The notes: generated by a model not told the origin, from the letters alone. DNA of 64,000 bases from Ammoniphilus sp. CFH 90114 (GCF_004123195.1 NZ_SDLI01000011.1:105353-169352); one strand, 5' to 3'; shown: positions 26,374-35,650, counted from the first letter of the stretch. Numbers and translations are program-made.

Positions 26374-27141
26374 TTAATTTACTAAATCAGATATCAAAAT
26401 ATATCGCTGTGGAGCATCCCCAATATACTGAAAAGGATAACAGGTCGTGACTGTCAATACCGGTCCTCCAGTGGGAACAATCACCGTTTTGTCATGAGCT
26501 TCTACAATTTTACTTTCTCTCACTTGGTAGGTAAAAGTCCCAGCAAGCGTCTTGACCACAAACTGATCTCCTTTCTTGATTTTACCCAACTGTCTAAACA
26601 CGGTATCTCGATGTCCGGATAAGACCGCATTGTCAGCTTCTCCAGGAAGGACACTATGAGCATAGTGACCAATTCCTTTTTCTAGCATCTCTTCATCGGC
26701 TCCATGAAAAATGGGCAAGGTTTGATTTAATTTAGGTATCGTCAATGTCCCTATTGCTTCTCCGACAGAAGGTCTCTCTGGGTATAAGACCTCTAGCTCG
26801 TTTGGAGAACGATGAACCTTGGGTGGAACAGACTCTCTTTGTGGCTGAAAGGCTTGGTGTTCTACGATAGGCTCGGGATCAGGTGGTAATAAAGGAATCT
26901 CTTCCTCTACTACATCTTCTATTTTCGGGTCCTCATTAGGATCTATTGGCTCAACAGGCTCATCCTCCACTTTCCTCTCTTCCACCTTATCCTCTATCAT
27001 TATTTCATCCTCTATTTTCTTCGCGTAAGCTTCTACTTCCACCTTACCAAAGTGAATACGGAAGACCGACCATGCTGTGCAAATCACTCCAATCAGGATA
27101 AATGTCAAGCCAATCATTCGAAACAACTTATACTTATACAA
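26374..27141 (-). CDS. Class D sortase
   Basis: 255 residues from TTG at 27141, overlapping the stop of the upstream gene and preceded by AAAAGGAAGAAGG; a TTG at 27174 gives a longer form without a site. One N-terminal membrane anchor (FRMIGLTFILIGVICTAW), then a Glu/Pro-rich linker of about 90 residues, then the sortase barrel. Catalytic residues: His in VLSGHRDTVF, Cys in TVTTCYPF, Arg in APQRYIL. Class D enzymes join LPNTA-type surface proteins to the wall; the upstream neighbour ends with exactly that signal, so the two form an enzyme-substrate pair. Confidence 0.92.
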   Translation of the reverse strand: MYKYKLFRMIGLTFILIGVICTAWSVFRIHFGKVEVEAYAKKIEDEIMIEDKVEERKVEDEPVEPIDPNEDPKIEDVVEEEIPLLPPDPEPIVEHQAFQPQRESVPPKVHRSPNELEVLYPERPSVGEAIGTLTIPKLNQTLPIFHGADEEMLEKGIGHYAHSVLPGEADNAVLSGHRDTVFRQLGKIKKGDQFVVKTLAGTFTYQVRESKIVEAHDKTVIVPTGGPVLTVTTCYPFQYIGDAPQRYILISDLVN

Positions 27142-28102
27142 GACCCTTCTTCCTTTTAAGAATATAGAACCCAACCATTAGACTTAACACCCCGATAAGA
27201 AGAATCAAATACTGATGAGTTGCCGTATTAGGCAGTGTGCCACCTTGTTCTGTCGGCACATGAATCGTGAGTGCTTCCTCCGCGTCTATTGTATCCCCAT
27301 CTTCTAGTTTCATTTGAGCTTTTACATGATATGTACCTACCGGCGCATCTTCAACTTCAAGAATAACTTCTTTTCCGCCCTCAACCGAATAAGCTTTACC
27401 ACCGAGGGTAAACTGCCAGACTCCCCTCACCTCTTCTTCTAAATCCACAGCAGCTTGAATAGTCACTTTGCGAGTTGAGGATACATCGGCCTTAAATAGA
27501 GTAATCCTGTTTACCTTTACTTTTGGCTTTTCTTCAACTCCTTCGCTCGACTCTTCTTTTCCATCCTGGTCTTTTGTATTTTTAGTAGAACCATCGTTAT
27601 TATTGGATTTTTCGTTGCCTTGATCTTCATCCGTTTCTTCCTTTGATCCTTCAACTACCGCTGTACACCCTGGACCCATTACAGAAAACGAATTCACATC
27701 AGTTGCCCCTTTTACCGAAGCTGTAATTAATTCTTGCTCCCAATTTCCTTTGATGCGAATCGTGTACTCCACTGCCTCATCTACTTTTACGGGCTGTTCA
27801 AATTTAATTCCTACCAATCCCGATATCGGATCAGGCTTATTCTGAAGTTCGAATGCGTGCGATGCATCTATTACTTCAATGTCGGGACAGAGTTCTAGCA
27901 TCCAATGGCTGAGATCAGGGCCCTTTCCTTGTCCTGTTACTTGATATGTCCAAACCGATTCATTCTTATCTGGGTCAAATGTTGTATTTATAAATTCCAC
28001 TTCAAATTGAACATCGTGCTGTTCATTGGCTAATACTGAAACAGAATAAATAGAAAAAACAAATAAAAATAATAACGAGAGTTTCCCTAACTTATTTAAC
28101 AT
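27134..28102 (-). CDS. LPNTA cell-wall-anchored surface protein
   Basis: 322 residues, ATG after GGAGG. Signal peptide MLNKLGKLSLLFLFVFSIYS, then a beta-rich domain (residues about 28-150: WTYQVTGQGKGPDLSHW, SGLVGIKFEQPV) like that of several Gram-positive surface adhesins. A low-complexity Asp/Asn/Glu/Lys linker (about 155-190) follows, then a second beta domain (about 195-275). The sorting signal LPNTATHQ, hydrophobic helix LILLIGVLSLMVGFYIL and KRKKGLV tail close it. LPNTA is the motif used by class D sortases, and a class D sortase gene overlaps its stop codon. The ligand of the exposed domains is unknown. Confidence 0.9.
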   Translation of the reverse strand: MLNKLGKLSLLFLFVFSIYSVSVLANEQHDVQFEVEFINTTFDPDKNESVWTYQVTGQGKGPDLSHWMLELCPDIEVIDASHAFELQNKPDPISGLVGIKFEQPVKVDEAVEYTIRIKGNWEQELITASVKGATDVNSFSVMGPGCTAVVEGSKEETDEDQGNEKSNNNDGSTKNTKDQDGKEESSEGVEEKPKVKVNRITLFKADVSSTRKVTIQAAVDLEEEVRGVWQFTLGGKAYSVEGGKEVILEVEDAPVGTYHVKAQMKLEDGDTIDAEEALTIHVPTEQGGTLPNTATHQYLILLIGVLSLMVGFYILKRKKGLV

Positions 28103-28428
28103 CTAACAGTCCTCCATTGTTTAGTATTTGTAAAACAATACACCATCCAACATTTATCAAGACGTGTCTATTTCTCTTCTCCACCTTCCTTTTTCCACCG
28201 AACGTTCTTTTACTGAATTCATTATAACTAAAAATTACACGCGTGTTTCTTCTAGTTTTGTCGACCTATGACTAGTTTTCTTATCTGGTTAATGACAAAT
28301 TTCAACCATACAAAAAACAACTTTAAACCTATATAGAACATGTCTTCTCCTTCATTTTTCTCATCCTGCGCTTATAGAAGCATCCACTTATTACCGTATT
28401 CCTTGTCGATTTTCCAATTGTTTTGTAC

Positions 28429-28434
28429 TATAAT
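28429..28434 (+). promoter_or_regulatory. -10 element before the c-di-GMP riboswitch
   Basis: TATAAT, predicting a start near 28441 just before the aptamer. A TTGTCG at 28403-28408 is a poor -35 at 20 bp spacing. Confidence 0.5.
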
Positions 28435-28467
28435 AACAGTAGAAATAGCCCTTAAGAAGCATGACGA

Positions 28468-28563
28468 TATACCTAACGACAAAGGCAAACCTAATCGAAA
28501 GATAGGGACGCAAAGCCACGGGTCTAACGTTTCGAATGAAACCATGATAGCCGGGTTGCCGAA
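28468..28563 (+). promoter_or_regulatory. Cyclic-di-GMP-I riboswitch (GEMM-I)
   Basis: GGCAAACCTAATCGAAAGAT..GGGACGCAAAGCC is the GEMM-I signature: a stem capped by a GAAA tetraloop, then the second stem, closed by ATAGCCGGGTTGCC. The base corresponding to G20 of the Vibrio Vc2 aptamer is G by my alignment, which favours c-di-GMP over cGAMP. After the aptamer, GAATAGC (28561), GGCTATTCC (28579) and GGAATAGTC (28600) can pair in mutually exclusive ways, so the last pair forms a terminator and the first pair an antiterminator. It controls the GGDEF-EAL gene that follows, making a second-messenger feedback loop. On or off action is not decided by sequence. Confidence 0.93.
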
Positions 28564-28578
28564 TAGCTAATAAAGATT

Positions 28579-28616
28579 GGCTATTCCAACTTAAGTAGTG
28601 GAATAGTCTTTTTTAT
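28579..28616 (+). terminator. Riboswitch-controlled terminator
   Basis: GGCTATTCCA - 10 nt - TGGAATAGTC followed by TTTTTTATT, directly after the c-di-GMP aptamer and 23 bases before the start codon. It overlaps the alternative pairing partner at 28561-28567. Confidence 0.88.
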
Positions 28617-28638
28617 TCTTACAATAGTAGGTGAATGT

Positions 28639-31407
28639 ATGAGAGATTTCCGTCCTCAGGAAACAACCCTAACACAAGTTCTGTTTCGTACCGGCATGAT
28701 TATCTTTCTTTGCAGTTTAATTGCCTTCTTTTCCATTTACACCTTAACTAAGAAAGAATTTGAGCAACGGATTAATGAGGAACTACTCTCCATTACAGAG
28801 ATTATTAAGCAATCCATCGAAAGCACCCATGAATCAACCAAAACACTAGAGCATCTAGTCGATCTGCGCCTTTTTACCATTTCTGAAGTTATTGCAGAGG
28901 AATTAAAAGGAAAGAGAATTGATGAAGTCACTCGCGAGGAATTAATTGAAATTAGCAAAAAGTGGGGCTTATCCAACATTTCTCTACTTGTACTAGAAGA
29001 AGATGGCGACATCCCAGTTGTACAGTCCACAGATCCCGATGAGATTGGCCTGAATGCTAAGGATTGGGGGTACTGGTATACAGCTATTCTTGAATTATTT
29101 GAAGGGAAATCCATCTCTGTCAATAGGGGCTTTTCTCAACCTCATTACTGGATAGGCCCTCTATCTCTTTCGGAAGTCAATGACCATCACTATAAGTACG
29201 CCTATTACTATGATGGACAGACTGATTTCATGATCAATCCTTACATTAAGGCAGAAGATATCTATCAGTTCATGGATAAAAGTGGTCCTACTCAACTTAT
29301 TAACAAAATTAAAGAAAGCTACAATCATACTCGAGAGATCGCTGTCATAAATATACCTGCTTATCTTAAAGAAAAACCTGCCAGAATTATCGAACCTATT
29401 ACGGATAAACCGGTTTTGTATGGAACGCACGAATACATAACGGAACAGGATGAACTCATATTTAGAAACTCGCTTGAGGCCCCTGTGTTTGAACGTTTTT
29501 CATTTAAAAGGGACGAGGAAGCTCTAGAGAAAATCTTTGTTTCTCTACCTGAAGATCGATTATTAACGATTGTGTTGGATTTGCAGAGCCAGCGTAAAGT
29601 ACAATCCTATCTCATCTGGGTTTTCTCAGGGTTTTATTTACTCGCTACAATGGCTATTTTTATACTAGGCAGATTAGTAGCAAGAAGACCTGTCAAGAAG
29701 CTACAAGCCGAGCGGGAAAGATTAAAGGTAGCTGAAGAATTTAAAAGGACAGCAGAACTGCTGCCTAGTGCCATCTATAAATGTAAAAAGGATTCGAATG
29801 GAGTTTTTGTTTTTACGTACCTTGAAGGAACAGTGACTAGCATGCTTGGACTCGGTACACAGAATGTATTAGATAGACATATAGAAGACATCTTGCCTAA
29901 AAGATTAAGTCATAACTTTATTACAGCTTTAGACTTGGCCTACGTTGAAGGAAGCTCTGATTTTACATTCACCCTTGGCAATCGAACCTATCATAGCGTC
30001 CTAAAGGCTGTCGTTGATCCAGACGACTCCACTGCCGTCTTAGAAGTTGCAGGTTATTCAATAGATATTACAGAACAGGTTAAAGCAAATGAGCGAATTC
30101 ATCACTTAGCTTATTATGACTCCCTTACCGCTCTACCCAATCGCGCCTGTTTTTTGGAAACCTTAGACCTTGCGATTAACGAAAACAGCGAGAAGTGTTT
30201 ATCCCTGTTGTTTATTGATCTAGATGGATTCAAGCAAATTAATGATACTCTTGGTCATAACCTTGGGGATATCCTTCTGCAGCAGGTAAGTCGCCGCTTA
30301 CGAAGCGGCCTTGACAAGAGTGCCTTTCTGGCTCGAATGGCAGGAGATGAGTTCACTCTCATTCTAGAAAATTATCAGAGACAAGAAACGGAGGAAAGCT
30401 GCAAACTCATCATTCATGCACTGAAAGAGCCATTTTTAATAGAAAATCATGAAATTTATATTACAACAAGCATTGGGGTAAGCTTGTTCCCCGACGATGG
30501 TGAAGACTCTCAAACTCTACTCAAAAATGCGGATATGGCCATGTATGCGTCTAAACAACAAGGGAAAAACGGCTATCATTTCTATCAAGCAGAGATGAAT
30601 GAAAAAAACGTATGCAAAATGAAGATAAGACACGATCTACACCAAGCCTTAATCCAAGGAAAGGAACTATCCCTTGTTTATCAACCACAGCATTGTTTAG
30701 AGACTAATCAAATCATAGGCTTAGAAGCACTTTTGAGATGGCAACATCCTACGAAAGGGTTTATCTCACCGGCTGACTTTATCCCTGTCGCTGAAGAAAG
30801 CGGCCTCATCGAACCTCTCGGTGATTGGGTTTTATACGAGGGCTGCCGACAATTTCAACAATGGCTTCATGCAGGAATGTCTCCCCTTCGTTTGTCTATC
30901 AATCTTTCCGCTCGACAGTTTAAACAGCGAGATTTAGCTGAGAGAATTGAGAAGACGTTAGCCGAAACGGGAATGGACCCAGCCTATCTGACTCTAGAAA
31001 TTACAGAAAGCGCATCAATGGAGGATACCCTCCATACCATTCAAACACTGAATCAACTACGCAAGATTGGCGTGAAAATATCCATTGATGATTTTGGAAC
31101 GGGATATTCTTCTCTGAAGTATTTAAAGGATTTACCGATTCAGCACCTCAAAATTGATCATTCATTCATATGGGAAATGAGATCGACAGACAGAGTAGCC
31201 TTAGCCATTGTCAAATCGATCATCGATCTAGCCCAAAATCTTCAATTGCGAGTCGTGGCAGAAGGGGTAGAGACGAAGGAAGAACACGATTTATTGCTAG
31301 AGATGGGTTGTCACGAAATACAGGGATATTACTTTAGCCGTCCGATGATGCCTGAGCAGATATTCGACTTTGTACAGGAGAAAAACAGCCTACTAGTACA
31401 TGATTAA
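28639..31407 (+). CDS. Membrane PAS-GGDEF-EAL c-di-GMP enzyme
   Basis: 922 residues. Order: membrane helix (15-36), extracytoplasmic Cache-like sensor (about 40-320), second helix (LIWVFSGFYLLATMAIFILG, about 324-344), PAS (about 375-475), GGDEF (about 485-645) and EAL (about 660-915). The GGDEF signature is MAGDEF, a variant still able to work in some cyclases. The EAL domain keeps GLEALLRW, ITES, IDDFGTGYSS, KIDHSF and AEGVET, so phosphodiesterase activity is expected. Thus it may make, break or switch between both activities under an external signal. Its mRNA starts with a c-di-GMP riboswitch. The ribosome site (TAGGTGA) is weak. Confidence 0.92.
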   Translation: MRDFRPQETTLTQVLFRTGMIIFLCSLIAFFSIYTLTKKEFEQRINEELLSITEIIKQSIESTHESTKTLEHLVDLRLFTISEVIAEELKGKRIDEVTREELIEISKKWGLSNISLLVLEEDGDIPVVQSTDPDEIGLNAKDWGYWYTAILELFEGKSISVNRGFSQPHYWIGPLSLSEVNDHHYKYAYYYDGQTDFMINPYIKAEDIYQFMDKSGPTQLINKIKESYNHTREIAVINIPAYLKEKPARIIEPITDKPVLYGTHEYITEQDELIFRNSLEAPVFERFSFKRDEEALEKIFVSLPEDRLLTIVLDLQSQRKVQSYLIWVFSGFYLLATMAIFILGRLVARRPVKKLQAERERLKVAEEFKRTAELLPSAIYKCKKDSNGVFVFTYLEGTVTSMLGLGTQNVLDRHIEDILPKRLSHNFITALDLAYVEGSSDFTFTLGNRTYHSVLKAVVDPDDSTAVLEVAGYSIDITEQVKANERIHHLAYYDSLTALPNRACFLETLDLAINENSEKCLSLLFIDLDGFKQINDTLGHNLGDILLQQVSRRLRSGLDKSAFLARMAGDEFTLILENYQRQETEESCKLIIHALKEPFLIENHEIYITTSIGVSLFPDDGEDSQTLLKNADMAMYASKQQGKNGYHFYQAEMNEKNVCKMKIRHDLHQALIQGKELSLVYQPQHCLETNQIIGLEALLRWQHPTKGFISPADFIPVAEESGLIEPLGDWVLYEGCRQFQQWLHAGMSPLRLSINLSARQFKQRDLAERIEKTLAETGMDPAYLTLEITESASMEDTLHTIQTLNQLRKIGVKISIDDFGTGYSSLKYLKDLPIQHLKIDHSFIWEMRSTDRVALAIVKSIIDLAQNLQLRVVAEGVETKEEHDLLLEMGCHEIQGYYFSRPMMPEQIFDFVQEKNSLLVHD

Positions 31408-31415
31408 TGGTTATA

Positions 31416-31452
31416 AAAAAGGGATCTTGTCTAAATAGACAAAATCCCTTTA
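31416..31452. terminator. Bidirectional terminator between GGDEF-EAL gene and fabZ
   Basis: AAAAAGGGAT-C-TTGTCT - AAAT - AGACAA-A-ATCCCTTTATT. A-rich on the left and T-rich on the right, so it can end the plus-strand gene and the fabZ operon. Confidence 0.8.
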
Positions 31453-31477
31453 TTCTCTCTAAGATAAGTTGAATCTC

Positions 31478-31918
31478 TTACTTATCTGCTTTAGAATGAC
31501 CGATGGCAAACATTAATTCTCCTTCAACTGCCACCTTATCCCCTAAGCGCGCAACCGCACGTCCCTTCCCAATACCTCTACGAAGTGTGGTCATCTCCAC
31601 TTCAAGCGTCAAGGTATCCCCTGGGCGCACCTGCTCCTTAAATCGAACTCCGTCAATTCCGGCAAAAAAAGCAATCTTCCCCTTATTTTCTTCCATACTT
31701 AATACGGCTACAGCACCAACCTGTGCTAAAGCTTCCACAATGAGAACCCCTGGCATAACCGCATATTCGGGAAAGTGACCTTGAAAAAACGGTTCATTCG
31801 CTGTCACATTCTTGAGTCCAACCGCGCGCTTGCCTACTTCAAGCTCTAATATCTTGTCCACTAATAAAAACGGGTATCGATGTGGAATAATTTCTTTAAT
31901 CTGTTCAATATTTAGCAT
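31478..31918 (-). CDS. fabZ: 3-hydroxyacyl-ACP dehydratase FabZ
   Basis: 146 residues, ATG after GGAGG. Hot-dog-fold dehydratase of type II fatty acid synthesis: converts 3-hydroxyacyl-ACP to trans-2-enoyl-ACP in the cytosol. Motifs: [28 protein letters not shown] (catalytic His) and [13 protein letters not shown] (catalytic Glu). It is the downstream-most member of the mbl-flhO-flhP-epuA-like-fabZ string, an arrangement conserved in Bacillales, but a 214-bp gap precedes it. Confidence 0.97.
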   Translation of the reverse strand: MLNIEQIKEIIPHRYPFLLVDKILELEVGKRAVGLKNVTANEPFFQGHFPEYAVMPGVLIVEALAQVGAVAVLSMEENKGKIAFFAGIDGVRFKEQVRPGDTLTLEVEMTTLRRGIGKGRAVARLGDKVAVEGELMFAIGHSKADK

Positions 31919-32013
31919 GTTCTAGCCTCCAATATTTAACTACATAACAGAACTCGACAAAAGCTACACTATAATTAACCTCCCAAGCCGGCCGGCTAAC
32001 GGGGTTAACATAC

Positions 32014-32035
32014 GGAGCACAGCCCCCTGTGCTCC
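32014..32035. other. Perfect 9-bp hairpin before fabZ
   Basis: GGAGCACAG - CCCC - CTGTGCTCC, without a T tract, next to GCCGGCCGGC. It lies in the 214-bp spacer before fabZ. Its role is unknown; an RNA processing or pause site is possible. Confidence 0.4.
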
Positions 32036-32132
32036 CATGATTCTCAAACAAAATTATATCCTACATTTACCAAACTTATCAATCCGTATGACAATAAAGA
32101 AAAAAGAGTAGCTCTAGGCAAGCATACCCTTT

Positions 32133-32408
32133 TTAAACCGTCTTAAAGACCAGATCATAAATATGTTTATACGTCTCAATGTCAAATACGTCTGACATCT
32201 TACCTTTCCCAACCATTGTATACCCTACAGCCAAACCTCCTGTTAAAGAACCAAACAAAAGGACAATCGTCATTAGGAATTTTAAGTACCATGGAATGGA
32301 TCGGCTCTTCTTCGCCTTCTCTGTTTTCCTTCTTTTCGCCTTCTGTCTCGTTTCCTCTCCTGTGGTCTCTTCCTCAAGAGAAACAGCCGTTTGTCTTTGC
32401 TGTGGCAT
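32133..32408 (-). CDS. EpuA-like small membrane protein (annotated as RNA polymerase beta-like)
   Basis: 91 residues from the second ATG (32408), eight bases after GGGAG. A charged, basic N-terminal half (SLEEETTGEETRQKAKRRK) is followed by PWYLKFLMTIVLLFGSLTGG with one membrane helix and GYTMVGKGKMSDVFDIETYK. This matches the family often labelled DNA-directed RNA polymerase subunit beta in Bacillales, which is really the EpuA family of single-span proteins next to murA or flhP. The molecular role is unknown. It follows flhP by 12 bases. Confidence 0.8.
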   Translation of the reverse strand: MPQQRQTAVSLEEETTGEETRQKAKRRKTEKAKKSRSIPWYLKFLMTIVLLFGSLTGGLAVGYTMVGKGKMSDVFDIETYKHIYDLVFKTV

Positions 32409-32420
32409 CTTCATTACTCC

Positions 32421-33242
32421 CTATCTACCATAGATATTATTGATGGTCTGACCCATCTCATCAATGAGTTGCAAGGCGCGAGAATTAAATTGAAAATGGC
32501 GCTGCACCTCAATCAATGTGGACATCTCCTTAGCGAGGTCAACATTAGAGCCTTCTAAGAAGCCTTGTTTGACCAACACTTCACCTGTATTTCCAACTTG
32601 TTCGACTTCCACTCCTTCAGGAGTTGCATAAAGGTTCTCACCCACCTGAACCAACGCTTGTCGATTAGGCACTGTAACCAAGCTCAATTGAATTCCTGCC
32701 TCTATCTGATTGTTGGGATTGGAAATTTCTACATAGTTGATTATTCCTCGTTCATTTACCTGCACTCGGTATCCATCGGGTATCTCTATAGTCTCTTGAT
32801 TCGCGTCCAAGACTCGACGTCCATCAGCCGTACCCAAAACCATTCGTCCATCCCCATTATTCATGGGTTGGAATGCCCCGAGTCGAGTGAGATGGGGTTC
32901 ACCATTCTCTCCTTGAACTTGAAAAAAAGCACGCCCCTGAATGTAAAGGTCCGTCTCTACATCCGTTTGAACAGGAGCTCCTGGATGCATGTTGTAGCGA
33001 TGAAGGTTAGCTAACGCCCCCATTCCTACACGAAGATGCAAGGGAGTGAGGCGTCCTTCTTTTGAAGGTTCTTCCGGTGTAACCTTATATTGTTGGGCTA
33101 AAACGGATCCAAAGGATACTTCTTGGGCCTTATATCCATGAGTATTCGTATTAGCTACATTATTCCCAATGGAGTCCATCTTTAATTGCGCAGATCGCAT
33201 TCCGCTTACTGCATTAATCATGGAAGTGTACACTTTCCTCAC
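32421..33242 (-). CDS. flhP: Flagellar hook-basal body rod protein FlhP
   Basis: 273 residues from GTG at 33242; the start is uncertain (GTG 33233 or ATG 33221 are also possible). The FlgF/FlgG rod architecture is clear: MDSIGNNVANTNTHGYKAQE at the N terminus, a central domain with YIQGRAFFQVQGENGEPHLT, and the C-terminal signature LIEVQRHFQFNSRALQLIDE. Exported by the flagellar type III apparatus to form the distal rod. It lies 22 bases after flhO in the mbl operon. Confidence 0.93.
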   Translation of the reverse strand: MRKVYTSMINAVSGMRSAQLKMDSIGNNVANTNTHGYKAQEVSFGSVLAQQYKVTPEEPSKEGRLTPLHLRVGMGALANLHRYNMHPGAPVQTDVETDLYIQGRAFFQVQGENGEPHLTRLGAFQPMNNGDGRMVLGTADGRRVLDANQETIEIPDGYRVQVNERGIINYVEISNPNNQIEAGIQLSLVTVPNRQALVQVGENLYATPEGVEVEQVGNTGEVLVKQGFLEGSNVDLAKEMSTLIEVQRHFQFNSRALQLIDEMGQTINNIYGR

Positions 33243-33264
33243 CCGCCTTGCTTTAAAATTTATA

Positions 33265-34149
33265 TTATGTTAATCGGGAAGATTCAAATAACCGATCTAG
33301 AGTCTGATTGTACGCGGATAGAACACGCTGATTACTCTCTAAGGATCGAGAGGTTTGCATGAGTTCCACCATGGTTTGTTGTACATTGACGTTGGATCTC
33401 TCAATAAATCCTTGGCGCAGACGAACGAGTGGAGCTTCTGCTATCGCAGGTTCGCCTTGACCTTGCCAACGAAAGGCCCCATTTTCCGTCTTAATTAGAT
33501 CATAGGGGTTGTCTAACTGAACTACTTGTAATCGTACGGAATAGATTTCTTCATCTGGTTGGCCTGGGTTTCGAAGTCCCGTATAGGCTTGTCCATTCTC
33601 ATCCCACAGGTACCCTTGATCATCAATTCGATATTGATCTGAGGTAAGGACAATCGAGTTCCCCTCGGTATCAAGCACTAAATGCCCATCAGCAGTGACC
33701 AACTGATTCAAGGAGTCCAGCGTAAAGCTTCCATTTCTCGTGTATGACTTCTCTCCATTCCTCTCCACGGCAAGAAAGTGGCGAGGCTGAATCATCGTTC
33801 CGTTGACTTCCACAGGCTGAAGATGGTCATCGACTAATGCCACATCAAACGAATTTTGCGTTTCTTGCAGATCGCCCTGTCGAAAATTCGGAATCAATTC
33901 TTGTGTATACACGCCTTGAGCCAGCTTGCCAATCGGATGCTTCTGCATACCCATAAGAGGAGCATTCGGCGGAATGGGCGACTTCGTTCCATGCACAGCG
34001 GATAGAAGATATTCTGGAAAAGAACGAAAAACCGCATCATCCGTCTTGTATCCAGGCGATTGGCTATTAGCTAGATTATTAGTTAAGGCTTCCGAACGGC
34101 GCTGATTAGCCATCATTCCTGAAGCAGCAGAATACAATCCCCGAAGCAT
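33265..34149 (-). CDS. flhO: Flagellar hook-basal body rod protein FlhO
   Basis: 294 residues, ATG after GGGTGAG. N terminus MLRGLYSAASGMMANQRRSE and LTNNLANSQSPGYKTDD are typical of rod proteins. The C terminus has the helix MVELMQTSRSLESNQRVLSA. Paralogue of the next gene; order mbl-flhO-flhP is as in B. subtilis, which is the basis for naming the two. Separated from mbl by 62 bases. Confidence 0.93.
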   Translation of the reverse strand: MLRGLYSAASGMMANQRRSEALTNNLANSQSPGYKTDDAVFRSFPEYLLSAVHGTKSPIPPNAPLMGMQKHPIGKLAQGVYTQELIPNFRQGDLQETQNSFDVALVDDHLQPVEVNGTMIQPRHFLAVERNGEKSYTRNGSFTLDSLNQLVTADGHLVLDTEGNSIVLTSDQYRIDDQGYLWDENGQAYTGLRNPGQPDEEIYSVRLQVVQLDNPYDLIKTENGAFRWQGQGEPAIAEAPLVRLRQGFIERSNVNVQQTMVELMQTSRSLESNQRVLSAYNQTLDRLFESSRLT

Positions 34150-34211
34150 ATGAACTCACCCTTCCCGTATGTATGGTATTCCTATTTTAGCATATCTTGT
34201 GAACCTGCGCC

Positions 34212-35210
34212 TTATATGTATCGACGTTTTACTCTGTCTAAGTTTTCCAGCATAATGCCGGTTCCCTTCGCGACACAAAACATCGGTTCTTCTGAAATAA
34301 GAACCGGAACGCGTAGTTCCTCAGCAAGGAGCTTGTCCATTCCATGAAGCAATGCTCCCCCACCTGTCAGCATGACCCCTTTATCAATAATGTCTGCAGA
34401 CAATTCAGGTGGTGTTCTCTCCAATACATTCTTGGAGGCTTGAATAATATGGGTAACCGATTCAGCTAGGGCCTCATGAATTTCTTCTGATCTCACCGTG
34501 ATGTTGCGTGGCAATCCCGATACCATATCGCGGCCACGAATATCCATCTCATCCTGTCGGCTTCCCGGGAACACGGTCGCAATCTTCTTCTTAATGTCTT
34601 CAGCTGTCCGTTCTCCGATCATGAGTTGGTACTTATGCTTGATATAACGCATAATATCAAGATCAAACTTGTCCCCTGCAATTTTAATAGAAGAGGCGGT
34701 GACGATATCTCCCATGGACAGTACTGCCACATCGGTCGTCCCTCCGCCAATATCCACCACCATATTCCCGCTCGGCATAAAGATGTCCATACCCGCGCCA
34801 ATGGCTGCTATCTTTGGCTCCTCTTCTAAGTATACCGTTCTTGCACCACTGCGTTCGGCTGCTTCCCTAATGGCTTTTTGTTCAACTGAGGTGATGTTTG
34901 TAGGACAGCAAATCAAAATCCGAGGACGGACAAAGAAGCTTTTTACTCCGATTTTCGCGATAAAGTGCTTGAGCATCGCTTCCGTAATTTCAAAGTCAGC
35001 GATAACCCCATCTCTAAGCGGTCGAATTGCCACAATGTTGCCAGGTGTACGTCCCACCATGCGATACGCCTCGTTACCTACAGCCAACACTTTCTTCGTA
35101 TGACTATCGATAGCGACCACAGAAGGTTCGTCTAGCACAATTCCGCGTCCTTTCACATAAATTAATACGTTCGCCGTTCCTAAATCGATTCCGATATCCT
35201 TCCCTAACAT
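34212..35210 (-). CDS. mbl: MreB-like rod-shape cytoskeletal protein Mbl
   Basis: 332 residues from the ATG at 35210, ten bases after GGAGG; a TTG six bases earlier is the alternative. Actin-fold ATPase: GIDLGTANVLIYVKGRGIV (phosphate 1), VVDIGGGTTDVAV (phosphate 2) and MLTGGGALLHGMD (adenosine site). It polymerises at the inner membrane and guides lateral wall synthesis. The position next to spoIIID and the flhOP pair identifies it as Mbl rather than MreB. Confidence 0.95.
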   Translation of the reverse strand: MLGKDIGIDLGTANVLIYVKGRGIVLDEPSVVAIDSHTKKVLAVGNEAYRMVGRTPGNIVAIRPLRDGVIADFEITEAMLKHFIAKIGVKSFFVRPRILICCPTNITSVEQKAIREAAERSGARTVYLEEEPKIAAIGAGMDIFMPSGNMVVDIGGGTTDVAVLSMGDIVTASSIKIAGDKFDLDIMRYIKHKYQLMIGERTAEDIKKKIATVFPGSRQDEMDIRGRDMVSGLPRNITVRSEEIHEALAESVTHIIQASKNVLERTPPELSADIIDKGVMLTGGGALLHGMDKLLAEELRVPVLISEEPMFCVAKGTGIMLENLDRVKRRYI

Positions 35211-35362
35211 TTGCAAGGTCCTCCCTGTACTGGTTCATCTATATGAATGCTTTCCTTAGCGAGTAAGAAGCTCCAAATATATATCAATTCGATGCGAAAC
35301 AAGGAATTCCTTTTTGTCCATTCGACATTTTTCACGTTTTTCCGGGGAGTGACAGGCACTCT

Positions 35363-35650
35363 TTACGCTAATTCTTCTGTAGCTCCTTTCTTCTGGCTTT
35401 TTGTCTTTCTCTTATACTTAATCTTGGTTGCCTCTCCTCCGCGAAGATGGCGGATGGATTTGTGATATTCCAATATTTCCTTTACCTTATTAGCCAATTC
35501 GGGGTTGATCTCGGGCAGTCGTTCGGTCAAATCCTTGTGCACAGTGCTTTTAGATACGCCGAATTCTTTGGCTATCTTACGAACGGTGTTGCGCGTCTCT
35601 ACTATGTAGCGACCGATCTTGATGGTGCGCTCTTTGATGTAATCGTGCAC
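35363..35650 (-). CDS. spoIIID: Sporulation transcriptional regulator SpoIIID
   Basis: 95 residues starting at the GTG at 35650, eight bases after GAGG; the known protein begins at the same HDYIKERTIKIG. The frame remains open 12 codons upstream, without a site. Helix-turn-helix: VRKIAKEFGVSKSTVHKDLT, followed by NPELANKVKEILEYHKSIRH and a basic tail. It is a DNA-binding repressor/activator of sigma-E genes in the mother cell. It is slightly longer at the C terminus than the 93-residue B. subtilis protein. Confidence 0.97.
   Translation of the reverse strand: MHDYIKERTIKIGRYIVETRNTVRKIAKEFGVSKSTVHKDLTERLPEINPELANKVKEILEYHKSIRHLRGGEATKIKYKRKTKSQKKGATEELA

Noticed and set aside
32133..32408. 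RNA polymerase beta-subunit fragment
   Set aside because: The common database name is misleading; this is a 91-residue one-helix membrane protein with no polymerase motif.
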